Source of the DNA: Oceanisphaera pacifica
Lineage (GTDB): Bacteria; Pseudomonadota; Gammaproteobacteria; Enterobacterales; Aeromonadaceae
DNA length: 64,000 nucleotides
Assembly: GCF_017498065.1 (NCBI RefSeq)
Contig: NZ_JAGDFX010000006.1
Coordinates: forward strand, 1 to 64,000
Reading direction: 5' to 3'
Made by a program: the position numbers and the translations under genes. The notes under the pieces were generated by a model that worked only from the letters and a program-made list of their open reading frames with translations, searched no databases and was not told the DNA's origin. Below, piece after piece: positions 55,483 through 64,000 of the stretch (position 1 is its first letter; every line of letters begins with the position of its first letter).

Positions 55483-58400
55483 GTGAAAGACTTACTTAAG
55501 TTTTTGAAAGCGCAGAATAAGACAGAAGAGTTTGATGGGATCAAAATTGGTCTGGCATCCCCAGACATGATCCGCTCTTGGTCTTTTGGCGAGGTCAAAA
55601 AGCCTGAGACTATTAACTACCGTACCTTCAAGCCGGAGCGTGACGGTCTTTTCTGTGCCCGGATTTTTGGTCCGGTCAAGGACTATGAGTGTCTGTGTGG
55701 TAAGTATAAGCGCCTTAAGCATCGTGGTGTGATCTGCGAAAAATGTGGCGTTGAAGTTACCCAGACCAAAGTGCGCCGTGAGCGCATGGGCCATATTGAA
55801 TTGGCCAGTCCTGTTGCCCACATTTGGTTCTTGAAATCCTTGCCAAGCCGTATTGGTTTGTTGCTGGATATGACACTGCGTGATATTGAGCGCGTGTTGT
55901 ATTTCGAATCGTTTGTGGTTATCGAGCCCGGTATGACTAGCCTTGAGCGTGGTCAAATGCTGTCTGAAGAGCAGTATTTGGATGCGCTAGAAGAGTGGGG
56001 CGATGAGTTTGACGCCAAGATGGGTGCCGAAGCGGTACTGGCCTTGCTGCGTGAAATTGACCTAGAAAGCGAAATTGACGCTATGCGTGAAGAGCTGGGT
56101 CAAACCAACTCAGAAACCAAGCGTAAGAAAATTACTAAGCGTTTCAAGTTAATGGAAGCTTTCCACGGCTCAGGCAACAAGCCCGAGTGGATGGTAATGA
56201 GCGTATTGCCTGTATTACCACCGGATTTGCGTCCTTTGGTACCACTAGATGGCGGTCGTTTTGCCACTTCAGACTTGAACGATTTATATCGTCGCGTGAT
56301 CAACCGTAATAACCGTTTGAAGCGCCTACTGGATCTTGCCGCGCCGGATATTATTGTGCGCAACGAAAAGCGTATGCTGCAAGAGTCTGTGGATGCGCTG
56401 CTGGACAACGGTCGTCGCGGTCGTGCCATTACCGGTTCTAACAAGCGTCCTCTAAAATCCTTGGCTGATATGATCAAGGGTAAGCAGGGTCGTTTCCGTC
56501 AGAACTTGTTGGGTAAGCGTGTTGACTACTCCGGCCGTTCGGTGATCGTTGTCGGCCCAACACTGCGTTTACACCAGTGTGGTCTGCCGAAGAAAATGGC
56601 ACTTGAGCTGTTCAAACCTTTCATTTACGGCAAGCTGGAATCCCGTGGTCTCGCCACCACGATTAAAGCGGCCAAGAAGATGGTTGAGCGCGAAGAAGCC
56701 GTGGTTTGGGATATCCTAGACGATGTGATCCGCGAACATCCGGTATTACTGAACCGTGCACCTACCTTGCACCGTTTGGGTATACAGGCGTTTGAGCCAG
56801 TGTTGATCGAAGGTAAAGCGATTCAGTTGCACCCACTGGTGTGTGCGGCTTATAACGCTGACTTTGATGGTGACCAAATGGCAGTGCACTTGCCATTGAC
56901 CATAGAAGCACAGCTTGAAGCGCGTGCGTTAATGATGTCTACCAACAACATACTGTCGCCCGCAAACGGTGAGCCTATCATAGTACCCTCGCAAGACGTG
57001 GTACTGGGTCTGTATTACATGACCCGTGAAAAGGTGAACGCCAAAGGCGAAGGCATGTTGCTAACCAGCGCCAAAGAAGCGGAAAAAGTATACCGTGCCG
57101 GCCATGCTGAATTGCATGCCAAGGTAAAAATTCGTATTACCGACTTTGAGCGCCAAGAAGACGGCACAGAGGTAGAAACCACGGCTATCCGTGATACCAC
57201 TGTAGGTCGTGCCATCTTGAGCTTGATTGTGCCTAAAGGCTTGCCTTATAGCATGATCGATCACGACATGACCAAAAAGCAGATCTCTAAGTTGATGAAC
57301 GCTTGTTATCGTCGTTTGGGCCTCAAAGATTCTGTTATCTTTGCAGACCAACTGATGTATACCGGTTTCCATTACGCAACGCTGTCAGGTGTGTCTGTTG
57401 GTATCAACGACATGGTTATTCCTGATGCGAAGAAGCACATCATTGATGAAGCTGAAGCGGAAGTGACCGAAATTCAAGATCAGTTCCAGTCAGGTCTAGT
57501 TACTGCCGGTGAGCGTTACAACAAAGTTATCGATATTTGGGCCAGCGCCAACGAGCGTGTGTCTAAAGCTATGATGGATAACTTGTCGCAAGACGAAGTG
57601 GTTGACGCAGAAGGTAACACTGTACTGCAAGACTCCTTTAACAGCATCTATATGATGGCTGACTCAGGCGCGCGTGGTAGTGCCGCTCAGATCCGACAGC
57701 TTGCAGGTATGCGTGGTTTGATGGCGAAACCAGATGGTTCCATCATCGAAACCCCCATTATTGCGAACTTCCGTGAAGGCTTGAACGTACTCCAGTACTT
57801 TAACTCCACGCACGGTGCGCGTAAGGGTCTAGCGGATACCGCATTGAAGACAGCTAACTCTGGTTACCTGACTCGTCGTCTGGTAGACGTAGCGCAAGAC
57901 TTAGTGATCACCTCTGATGACTGTGGCACGTTCGACGGTCTGTGGATTAGCTCCCTGATCGAAGGTGGTGACGTAGTTGAGCCATTGCGTGAGCGTGTAC
58001 TAGGTCGAGTGGTGGCAGAAGATGTGGTTCGCCCGGGTACTGAAGACGAAATCTTGGTGGCGCGTAACACCCTGCTTGATGAGAAGTGGTGTGACGAGCT
58101 AGAAGAAAGCTCAGTTGACCGTGTGAAAGTACGCTCTGTTATTACTTGTGATAACGATCAAGGTGTATGTGCGCATTGTTACGGCCGAGACTTGGCCCGT
58201 GGCCACTTGGTTAACAAAGGCGAGGCCGTGGGTGTTATTGCTGCTCAGTCGATTGGTGAGCCGGGAACTCAGCTTACCATGCGTACTTTCCACATTGGTG
58301 GTGCGGCATCTCGAGCGGCGGCAGAAAACAGCATTCAGGTGAAAAACGCCGGTACTGTTAACTTGATCAACGCGAAAGTGGTCACAAACAGTGATGGCAA

Positions 58401-59685
58401 GACGGTAATTGTATCCCGTTCGTCTGAGCTGACCATTCTTGATGAAATGGGTCAAACTCGCGAGAACCACAAACTGCCGTATGGTGCTTTGTTGGATCAA
58501 GCCGAAGGCGAGCAGGTGCAAGTCGGCCAAGTAGTGGCTACTTGGGACCCGCATACGCACCCCATTGTTACTGAGGTAGCCGGTCACGTTAAGTTTATCG
58601 ATATGATTGATGGTGTCACCATTAGTCGTCAAACCGATGAGCTCACCGGTCTGTCTAGCATAGTAGTGATGGATGTGAATGAGCGTCCGGCTTCAGGTAA
58701 AGACTTGCGTCCTACCGTTAAGTTAATTGACGATAACGGTAACGATGTGTTTATTCCTGGCACCGACTTGTCTGCCATGTACTTCTTACCCGGTCGTGCC
58801 ATCGTGAGTCTCGATGACGGCGCTGTGGTAAACGTGGGTGATGCGGTTGCACGTATTCCGCAAGAGTCTGGTGGTACTAAAGATATTACCGGTGGTCTAC
58901 CACGTGTGGCCGACTTGTTTGAAGCACGTTTACCGAAAGAACCTGCCATTTTGGCGGAAATCTCCGGTACCATTTCGTTTGGTAAAGAAACCAAAGGCAA
59001 GCGTCGCTTGGTAATCACGCCGTTAGACGGTGGTGAAGCCTTTGAAGAGATGATCCACAAATGGCGTCATGTGAACGTCTTTGAAGGTGAGAAGGTTGAA
59101 AAAGGCGAAGTTCTGGCCGATGGTCCTGAATCAGCCCACGATATCTTGCGCTTACGTGGCATTAGCCCCGTTGCCAACTATATTGTGAACGAGGTGCAAG
59201 AGGTTTACCGCTTGCAGGGCGTTAAGATCAACGATAAGCACATTGAAACAATTGTGCGTCAAATGCTGCGTCGTGCCGAAATTATTAACTCGGGTGATTC
59301 TGAGTTTATAAACGGCGAACAGGCTGAAGTGGTTCGTATTCGCCAAGCGAATCGTGCCCTAGAAGCAGAAGGCAAGCAGCCAGTGGAATACCGTCATGTA
59401 TTGATGGGTATTACTAAGGCGTCTTTGAGCACTGAATCTTTCATCTCGGCGGCCTCTTTCCAAGAGACGACTCGAGTACTGACTGAAGCGGCTGTTTCTG
59501 GCAAGGTAGATAACCTACGTGGCTTGAAAGAAAACGTGATTGTAGGTCGCCTAGTACCGGCAGGTACGGGTTTTGCCTATCATCAGTCGCGCAACGCTCA
59601 GCGCTCTACAGATCAAGCAGTGGCAGTATCGGCAGATGAAGCCGAGCAGAATCTGGCTAACCTGTTGAACGCAACAGATAAGTAA
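55483..59685 (+). CDS. rpoC: RNA polymerase beta' subunit
   Basis: A 1400-residue subunit (E. coli 1407 aa). The N-terminal zinc site is [20 protein letters not shown], the catalytic Mg-binding motif is [12 protein letters not shown], and the second zinc site ([17 protein letters not shown]) is near residue 890. The bridge-helix and trigger-loop segments ([32 protein letters not shown]) are present. AGGAG precedes the GTG start at 55483. It is the last gene of the rplKAJL-rpoBC region and ends at a terminator. Confidence 0.98.
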   Translation: MKDLLKFLKAQNKTEEFDGIKIGLASPDMIRSWSFGEVKKPETINYRTFKPERDGLFCARIFGPVKDYECLCGKYKRLKHRGVICEKCGVEVTQTKVRRERMGHIELASPVAHIWFLKSLPSRIGLLLDMTLRDIERVLYFESFVVIEPGMTSLERGQMLSEEQYLDALEEWGDEFDAKMGAEAVLALLREIDLESEIDAMREELGQTNSETKRKKITKRFKLMEAFHGSGNKPEWMVMSVLPVLPPDLRPLVPLDGGRFATSDLNDLYRRVINRNNRLKRLLDLAAPDIIVRNEKRMLQESVDALLDNGRRGRAITGSNKRPLKSLADMIKGKQGRFRQNLLGKRVDYSGRSVIVVGPTLRLHQCGLPKKMALELFKPFIYGKLESRGLATTIKAAKKMVEREEAVVWDILDDVIREHPVLLNRAPTLHRLGIQAFEPVLIEGKAIQLHPLVCAAYNADFDGDQMAVHLPLTIEAQLEARALMMSTNNILSPANGEPIIVPSQDVVLGLYYMTREKVNAKGEGMLLTSAKEAEKVYRAGHAELHAKVKIRITDFERQEDGTEVETTAIRDTTVGRAILSLIVPKGLPYSMIDHDMTKKQISKLMNACYRRLGLKDSVIFADQLMYTGFHYATLSGVSVGINDMVIPDAKKHIIDEAEAEVTEIQDQFQSGLVTAGERYNKVIDIWASANERVSKAMMDNLSQDEVVDAEGNTVLQDSFNSIYMMADSGARGSAAQIRQLAGMRGLMAKPDGSIIETPIIANFREGLNVLQYFNSTHGARKGLADTALKTANSGYLTRRLVDVAQDLVITSDDCGTFDGLWISSLIEGGDVVEPLRERVLGRVVAEDVVRPGTEDEILVARNTLLDEKWCDELEESSVDRVKVRSVITCDNDQGVCAHCYGRDLARGHLVNKGEAVGVIAAQSIGEPGTQLTMRTFHIGGAASRAAAENSIQVKNAGTVNLINAKVVTNSDGKTVIVSRSSELTILDEMGQTRENHKLPYGALLDQAEGEQVQVGQVVATWDPHTHPIVTEVAGHVKFIDMIDGVTISRQTDELTGLSSIVVMDVNERPASGKDLRPTVKLIDDNGNDVFIPGTDLSAMYFLPGRAIVSLDDGAVVNVGDAVARIPQESGGTKDITGGLPRVADLFEARLPKEPAILAEISGTISFGKETKGKRRLVITPLDGGEAFEEMIHKWRHVNVFEGEKVEKGEVLADGPESAHDILRLRGISPVANYIVNEVQEVYRLQGVKINDKHIETIVRQMLRRAEIINSGDSEFINGEQAEVVRIRQANRALEAEGKQPVEYRHVLMGITKASLSTESFISAASFQETTRVLTEAAVSGKVDNLRGLKENVIVGRLVPAGTGFAYHQSRNAQRSTDQAVAVSADEAEQNLANLLNATDK

Positions 59686-59714
59686 CAAGCAATATATCTC
59701 GACTCGCTGATAAC

Positions 59715-59743
59715 AAAGGCTCCCGCAAGGGGGCCTTTTTTTT
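59715..59743 (+). terminator. rpoC terminator
   Basis: AAAGGC-T-CCC and GGG-G-GCCTTT form the stem with GCAA loop, followed by a run of eight T. A second dyad, TTTGCCCCT and AGGGGCAAA (59741-59761), follows directly. Confidence 0.93.
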
Positions 59744-59764
59744 GCCCCTTTTAGGGGCAAAAAA

Positions 59765-59841
59765 ACGGTAAGCTGTCAGCGATCAGCTAAAACCCAATAC
59801 AGGGCGTATTTATTTTTAGCTGACCGCTTAAGACTTGCCGT
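59765..59841. repeat. long imperfect inverted repeat, CGGTAAGC family
   Basis: Left arm 59765-59792 (ACGGTAAGCTGTCAGCGATC then AGCTAAAA) and right arm 59814-59841 (TTTTAGCTGACC to CTTGCCGT) are 28 bases each and match at about 22 positions. A perfect palindrome GACAGCTGTC follows at 59843-59852. The element lies between rpoC and cysJ. Parts of it recur at 41168-41185 and 47531-47557. Confidence 0.6.
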
Positions 59842-59958
59842 TGACAGCTGTCCTTTCTTAGTTATGCCTTTAGGGTATAAAAAATTCTTCTTTATTCTTT
59901 CTTGTTTGCCTCTGGCTCGTTTATGCTATATGTATCTGGAAAAGTGGAAGTGAATGTC

Positions 59959-61761
59959 ATGCTGTTAAAAGAACTCGCGGCGTCTGCCAGCCCGCTAAAC
60001 GAACAACAAGTCCATAAGCTTACTCAGGTGGCAGCCGAGTTAAGTGCGACTCAACTTGCGTGGGTGAGCGGTTATTTTTACGGCATCAGCCAACAACCCG
60101 CAGGAATCGCGGCACCCGCCCCGCAAGCCAATGCTCAACCTGCAGGCACCTTGACGATTATTCATGCCTCACAAACCGGTAATGCCAAAGGCGTTGCCGA
60201 AGAGCTGCAAGCCAAAGCGAGTGCTAATGGTGTGGCGGTTAAGCTGGTGAGTGCTGGTGACTATAAAGTACGTCAGCTGAAAAAAGAGACCCATGTGCTG
60301 ATTGTTGCCAGTACTAATGGCGAAGGCGAAGCACCGGATGATGCCATTCAGTTTCATAAAGAATTAAAAGCAGGCAAAGCCGGTAAACTCGATGGTCTTC
60401 AGTATGGTGTGATTGGTTTAGGTGACTCTTCTTATGAGTTTTATTGCCAAACCGGTAAAGACTTTGATGAATATCTCAGTAAAGCCGGCGCCAAACCGCT
60501 GTTAGGGCGCCTCGATGCTGACGTTGATTATGAAGAAGTCTGCGAAAAGTGGAGCCAAGAAGCGGTTGATTTAGTTAAAGACGCGTTAAAAGGCGAAGCT
60601 GCCAATGATGTCGCTCCTGTGGTGCCACTGACCGAAGGCGCCACCAGTCTTTATAACAAAAAGCACCCCTTTGCCGCCGAATTGCTGACTAATCAAGCCA
60701 TTACTGGTCGTGATTCCGATCGCGATGTACGCCATTTCGAGATCTCACTCGAAGGTTCAGACTTAACCTATCAGCCCGGCGATGCGTTAGGCGTGTGGTT
60801 TAGTAACGACGAGCAGCTCGTTGATGCTGTGCTGGCACAAACTGGGGTAGACGCCAGCAGTGAAGTGATAGTCAACGAGCAAACCGTGACTATTCGCGAA
60901 GCGCTGATTAACGACTACGAATTAACCCAAGGTTATGCAAGCTTTGTACAATCTTACGCCGAGCTCACCGATGCGCCTAAGTTACGCGCCTTGGTCGAAG
61001 ATAAAGCGGCGCTGCGTGAGTATTGTGCGAATCACCAAATTTTAGATATTGCTCGTGAGCAGCAAGGTGCATTAACCGCTGAGCAGCTGCAAGCCAGCCT
61101 GCGCCGCTTAACGCCGCGTTTATACTCTATTGCCTCATCGCAGGCTGAAGTTGAAGACGAAGTGCATTTAACCGTAGGGGTAGTGCGTTTTGAGCAAGAT
61201 AGTGAGGCACGCAATGGCGGTGCTTCTGCGTATTTAGCTGATCGCCTAGAAGAAGGCGGCCAAGTACGGGTATTCGTTGAGCATAACGATAACTTCCGCC
61301 TTCCTGCTAATGATGACACGTCCATCATTATGGTGGGGCCGGGTACGGGCATAGCGCCATTTCGTGCCTTTATGCAAGAGCGTGATACTCGCGATGCTAG
61401 CGGTCAAAACTGGTTATTCTTTGGCAACCCACACTTTACCCAAGACTTTTTATACCAGCTGGAATGGCAGCGTTATGTGAAGTCTGGCTTATTAAATAAG
61501 ATTTCATTGGCCTTTAGCCGTGATCAGCAAGAAAAAATTTACGTACAACATAAGTTACGTGAGCAAGGCGCCGAGGTGTATGAATGGTTAGAGCAGGGCG
61601 CACATTTTTATGTGTGTGGTGATGCTAACAAGATGGCCAAAGACGTGCACGATGCCTTAATTGATATTGTGGCTGAGCACGGTAAGAAAACCCAAGAACA
61701 AGCGACTGAATATGTGGATGCGCTGCGTGTAGCTAAGCGTTACCAGAGGGATGTGTACTAA
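59959..61761 (+). CDS. cysJ: sulfite reductase flavoprotein subunit (alpha)
   Basis: A 600-residue NADPH-dependent flavoprotein (E. coli 599 aa). It has an N-terminal flavodoxin domain with [15 protein letters not shown] and [14 protein letters not shown], an FAD domain with RLYSIASSQ (written [12 protein letters not shown] in context) and an NADPH domain with [18 protein letters not shown]. It passes electrons from NADPH to CysI for sulfite reduction to sulfide. The frame is open from 59902 but the ATG at 59959 has GGAAG 8 bases upstream and matches the family N-terminus (LNEQQVHKL...[11 protein letters not shown]). It touches cysI by 1 base. Confidence 0.96.
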   Translation: MLLKELAASASPLNEQQVHKLTQVAAELSATQLAWVSGYFYGISQQPAGIAAPAPQANAQPAGTLTIIHASQTGNAKGVAEELQAKASANGVAVKLVSAGDYKVRQLKKETHVLIVASTNGEGEAPDDAIQFHKELKAGKAGKLDGLQYGVIGLGDSSYEFYCQTGKDFDEYLSKAGAKPLLGRLDADVDYEEVCEKWSQEAVDLVKDALKGEAANDVAPVVPLTEGATSLYNKKHPFAAELLTNQAITGRDSDRDVRHFEISLEGSDLTYQPGDALGVWFSNDEQLVDAVLAQTGVDASSEVIVNEQTVTIREALINDYELTQGYASFVQSYAELTDAPKLRALVEDKAALREYCANHQILDIAREQQGALTAEQLQASLRRLTPRLYSIASSQAEVEDEVHLTVGVVRFEQDSEARNGGASAYLADRLEEGGQVRVFVEHNDNFRLPANDDTSIIMVGPGTGIAPFRAFMQERDTRDASGQNWLFFGNPHFTQDFLYQLEWQRYVKSGLLNKISLAFSRDQQEKIYVQHKLREQGAEVYEWLEQGAHFYVCGDANKMAKDVHDALIDIVAEHGKKTQEQATEYVDALRVAKRYQRDVY

Positions 61762-63452
61762 TGAGCGAATTAAAACTATCTGACAACGAGCGCATGAAGC
61801 GCGAGAGTAACTTTTTACGCGGCACCATAGAGCAAGACTTACAAGATGAGTTAACCGGTGGCTTTACCGGTGATAACTTTCAGATGATCCGTGTACACGG
61901 TATGTATCAGCAAGATGACCGGGATATTCGCAATGAGCGCACCGCCCAAAAACTGGAACCACTGCACAATGTGATGCTGCGTGCCCGACTACCCGGTGGC
62001 ATTATTAAGCCAGAGCAATGGCTAGTCATTGATAAGTTTGCCGAAGAAAGCAGCATTTATGGCAGTATTCGCCTCACCACTCGCCAAACGTTTCAGTTTC
62101 ATGGTGTGCTTAAGCGCGATATTAAGCACATGCACCAAACCCTGAACAGTACTGGCATTGACTCCATTGCGACTGCGGGTGATGTAAACCGTAACGTGCT
62201 GTGCTCTAGTAACCCTGTCGAGTCTGAGTTACACCAAGAAGCCTATGAGTGGGCAAAGAGGATTTCTGAACATTTACTGCCGAAAACCCGTGCTTATGTT
62301 GAAATTTGGTTAGATGGCGAGCGCTTAGACACGCCAGATGAAGAGCCTATTTTAGGCTCGACCTATTTGCCGCGTAAGTTTAAAACCACAGTAGTGGTGC
62401 CGCCGCATAACGATGTGGACGTGCACGCTAACGACTTAAACTTTGTGGCCATTGCCGAACACGGCAAGCTGGTGGGCTTTAACGTCTTGGTAGGCGGTGG
62501 TCTGGCCATGACTCACGGTGATACTGCGACCTATCCACGTAAAGCTACCGACTTTGGTTTTATTCCCGTCTCTCATGCGCTCGCTATTGCTGAGGCAGTG
62601 GTGACCACGCAGCGTGATATGGGCAACCGTGTGGAGCGTAAAAACGCCAAAACCAAATACACGCTTGAGCGCGTTGGTATCGACGTATTTAAGGCTGAAG
62701 TAGAAAAGCGCGCTGGAATTGAGTTTGCCGAAGTTCGCCCGTATGAGTTTACTAGCCGTGGCGATCGTTTTGGTTGGGTAGACGGTATTGATGGTAAGCA
62801 GCACTTAACACTGTTTATTGAAAATGGCCGAATTCTAGATTACCCGGGCAAGCCATTAAAAACTGGCATGCGTGAGATTGCTAAGGTGCACCAAGGTGAT
62901 TTTCGTCTAACCGCTAATCAAAACTTAATTATTGCCGGTGTGCCACCAGAGAATAAAGCTCAAATTGAACAACTGGCGCGTGAGCACGGCCTGATTGAAG
63001 AAAGCATTTCTGATCAGCGTAAAAGCTCGATGGCTTGTGTTGCATTACCCACCTGCCCATTAGCCATGGCGGAATCGGAGCGGGTGTTGCCGGAATATGT
63101 GACCGAGCTAGAAGGCTATTTGTCTAAGCACAATATTACTGATGACAATATTATCTTTCGTGTCACCGGTTGCCCGAATGGTTGTGGTCGTGCCATGCTG
63201 GCCGAAGTAGGTTTAGTGGGTAAAGCGCCCGGTCGTTATAACTTACACCTAGGTGGTAACCGTGAAGGTACCCGTATTCCACGTATGTACAAAGAGAACA
63301 TTACCGACCGTCAGATCATGGAAGAGCTGGATCAGTTAATTGGTCGCTGGTCGGCTGAGCGAAATAGCGGTGAAGGCTTTGGTGACTTTGTGATCCGTGC
63401 CGGTATTATTGCCCCTGTTATCGACTCGGCAAGGGACTTTTATGCAGTCTAG
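61761..63452 (+). CDS. cysI: sulfite reductase hemoprotein subunit (beta)
   Basis: A 563-residue siroheme and 4Fe-4S enzyme (E. coli 570 aa) that reduces sulfite to sulfide. The substrate-binding Arg regions ([31 protein letters not shown]) and the cluster cysteines in [16 protein letters not shown] and [15 protein letters not shown] are present. Start overlaps the cysJ stop (TAATG). Its end overlaps cysH by 11 bases, so cysJIH is one translationally coupled operon. It supplies sulfide for cysteine and, through metY, possibly homocysteine. Confidence 0.97.
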   Translation: MSELKLSDNERMKRESNFLRGTIEQDLQDELTGGFTGDNFQMIRVHGMYQQDDRDIRNERTAQKLEPLHNVMLRARLPGGIIKPEQWLVIDKFAEESSIYGSIRLTTRQTFQFHGVLKRDIKHMHQTLNSTGIDSIATAGDVNRNVLCSSNPVESELHQEAYEWAKRISEHLLPKTRAYVEIWLDGERLDTPDEEPILGSTYLPRKFKTTVVVPPHNDVDVHANDLNFVAIAEHGKLVGFNVLVGGGLAMTHGDTATYPRKATDFGFIPVSHALAIAEAVVTTQRDMGNRVERKNAKTKYTLERVGIDVFKAEVEKRAGIEFAEVRPYEFTSRGDRFGWVDGIDGKQHLTLFIENGRILDYPGKPLKTGMREIAKVHQGDFRLTANQNLIIAGVPPENKAQIEQLAREHGLIEESISDQRKSSMACVALPTCPLAMAESERVLPEYVTELEGYLSKHNITDDNIIFRVTGCPNGCGRAMLAEVGLVGKAPGRYNLHLGGNREGTRIPRMYKENITDRQIMEELDQLIGRWSAERNSGEGFGDFVIRAGIIAPVIDSARDFYAV

Positions 63453-64000
63453 TTTACTTCCCAGCTTAGCTGAGCTGAACGGTCTAAATAGCGTTGAGCG
63501 AGCGGCGGCCCTGGCCCCGCTTAATCAAGATCTAGCTGCCATGAGTGCGCCCGAACGGGTGCGCTGGGCACTGGAGCATCTACCAGGTGCGCCCGTGTTG
63601 TCGTCAAGCTTTGGTATTCAAGCTGCGGTGATGCTGCATTTGGTTACTCAAGCTAAAGCCGATATTCCCGTCATTTTAACGGATACCGGTTATTTGTTTC
63701 CTGAGACCTATCGTTTTATTGATGAATTGACTGAGCGTTTAGGCTTAAATCTTAAGGTTTATCAAGCCACCCATTCGGCAGCTTGGCAAGAAGCGCGTTA
63801 TGGTCAGTTATGGTGTCAGGGCGAAGAAGGTCTAAGCCGTTATAACCAAATTAATAAGGTTGAGCCCATGCAGCGTGCCTTGCGTGAGCTGGATGCCGGT
63901 ATTTGGTTTTCGGGGCTGCGTCGCAGCCAATCTGAAACTCGGGGCAATTTAGAGGTATTAGGAATACAAGGGGGGCGTTTTAAATTCTTGCCGATCATCG
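63442..64000 (+). CDS. cysH: phosphoadenosine phosphosulfate reductase (partial, runs off the window)
   Basis: The first 186 codons are present. The start ATG lies inside the end of cysI. The protein begins [14 protein letters not shown] and shows [51 protein letters not shown] and [18 protein letters not shown], as in E. coli CysH (244 aa). It reduces PAPS to sulfite with thioredoxin or glutaredoxin. The catalytic C-terminal Cys (KRECGLH in E. coli) lies beyond the window. Confidence 0.96.
   Translation, partial: MQSSLLPSLAELNGLNSVERAAALAPLNQDLAAMSAPERVRWALEHLPGAPVLSSSFGIQAAVMLHLVTQAKADIPVILTDTGYLFPETYRFIDELTERLGLNLKVYQATHSAAWQEARYGQLWCQGEEGLSRYNQINKVEPMQRALRELDAGIWFSGLRRSQSETRGNLEVLGIQGGRFKFLPII

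Noticed and set aside
58111..58632. 173-codon minus-strand frame inside rpoC
   Set aside because: It is a shadow of the highly conserved rpoC coding sequence.

Overview
This window is an ordinary chromosomal segment of a gammaproteobacterium. Gene content, gene order (rrn, murB-birA-coaA, tRNA cluster, secE-nusG-rplKAJL-rpoBC) and protein similarity recalled from memory point to an Aeromonadales-like marine organism, perhaps of the Oceanisphaera/Oceanimonas/Zobellella type. The genus is a guess; the class is well supported.

Layout. 1-662: 3' end of a 23S rRNA gene, a 5S gene and a terminator. 843-5333: lpxT-like lipid A phosphotransferase, a YfaY/CinA-like protein, metA behind tandem MetJ-type boxes, and metF. 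5348-15105: glycolate/glyoxylate block with an LctP-family permease, GlcC-type regulator, malate synthase G (glcB), glcG and the glycolate oxidase subunits glcDEF. 15426-18300: a complete TRAP transporter (dctPQM type). 18371-23775: a palindromic intergenic element, zntA, argP/argO and metY. 23844-26604: a two-component system divergent from a His/Met-rich Spy-like periplasmic protein. 26697-28793: asnC/asnA pair and a CBS-domain protein.

29060-35244 is the most interesting part. It is a complete functional-amyloid (Fap) operon, fapB-fapC-fapD-fapE-fapF, on the minus strand. It is preceded by a good sigma-54 (-24/-12) promoter and divergent from a VpsR-like sigma-54 activator. An intra-operon hairpin plus T-run lies just after the major amyloid gene. 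No fapA homologue is seen. Next comes glrK-qseG-glrR (qseE-G-F type), in which the GlrR AAA+ domain has altered key motifs (GAFAGA, and Glu-Glu in Walker B).

38677-46660: an acidic protein of unknown function, topB (with an E107V change in the Toprim motif), a repeat-rich gap, a three-domain lipoprotein thioredoxin-MsrA-MsrB, murB, birA and coaA. 46871-47726: tRNA genes Thr(TGT), Tyr, Gly, Thr(GGT) and Trp. The tuf gene expected between Thr and Trp/secE is absent, and that gap holds a 10-copy 7-bp tandem repeat. 47790-59743: secE, nusG, rplK, rplA, rplJ, rplL, rpoB and rpoC, with recognisable promoters, an L10 leader, an attenuator and a terminator. 59959-64000: sulfate assimilation genes cysJ, cysI and the start of cysH, which runs off the window.

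Functionally the window links carbon use (glycolate and small organic acids), methionine, cysteine and asparagine supply, envelope stress and biofilm matrix production. Several families of short palindromic repeats occupy the intergenic gaps. All assignments were made by reading the sequence and recalling family members; no database search was run.
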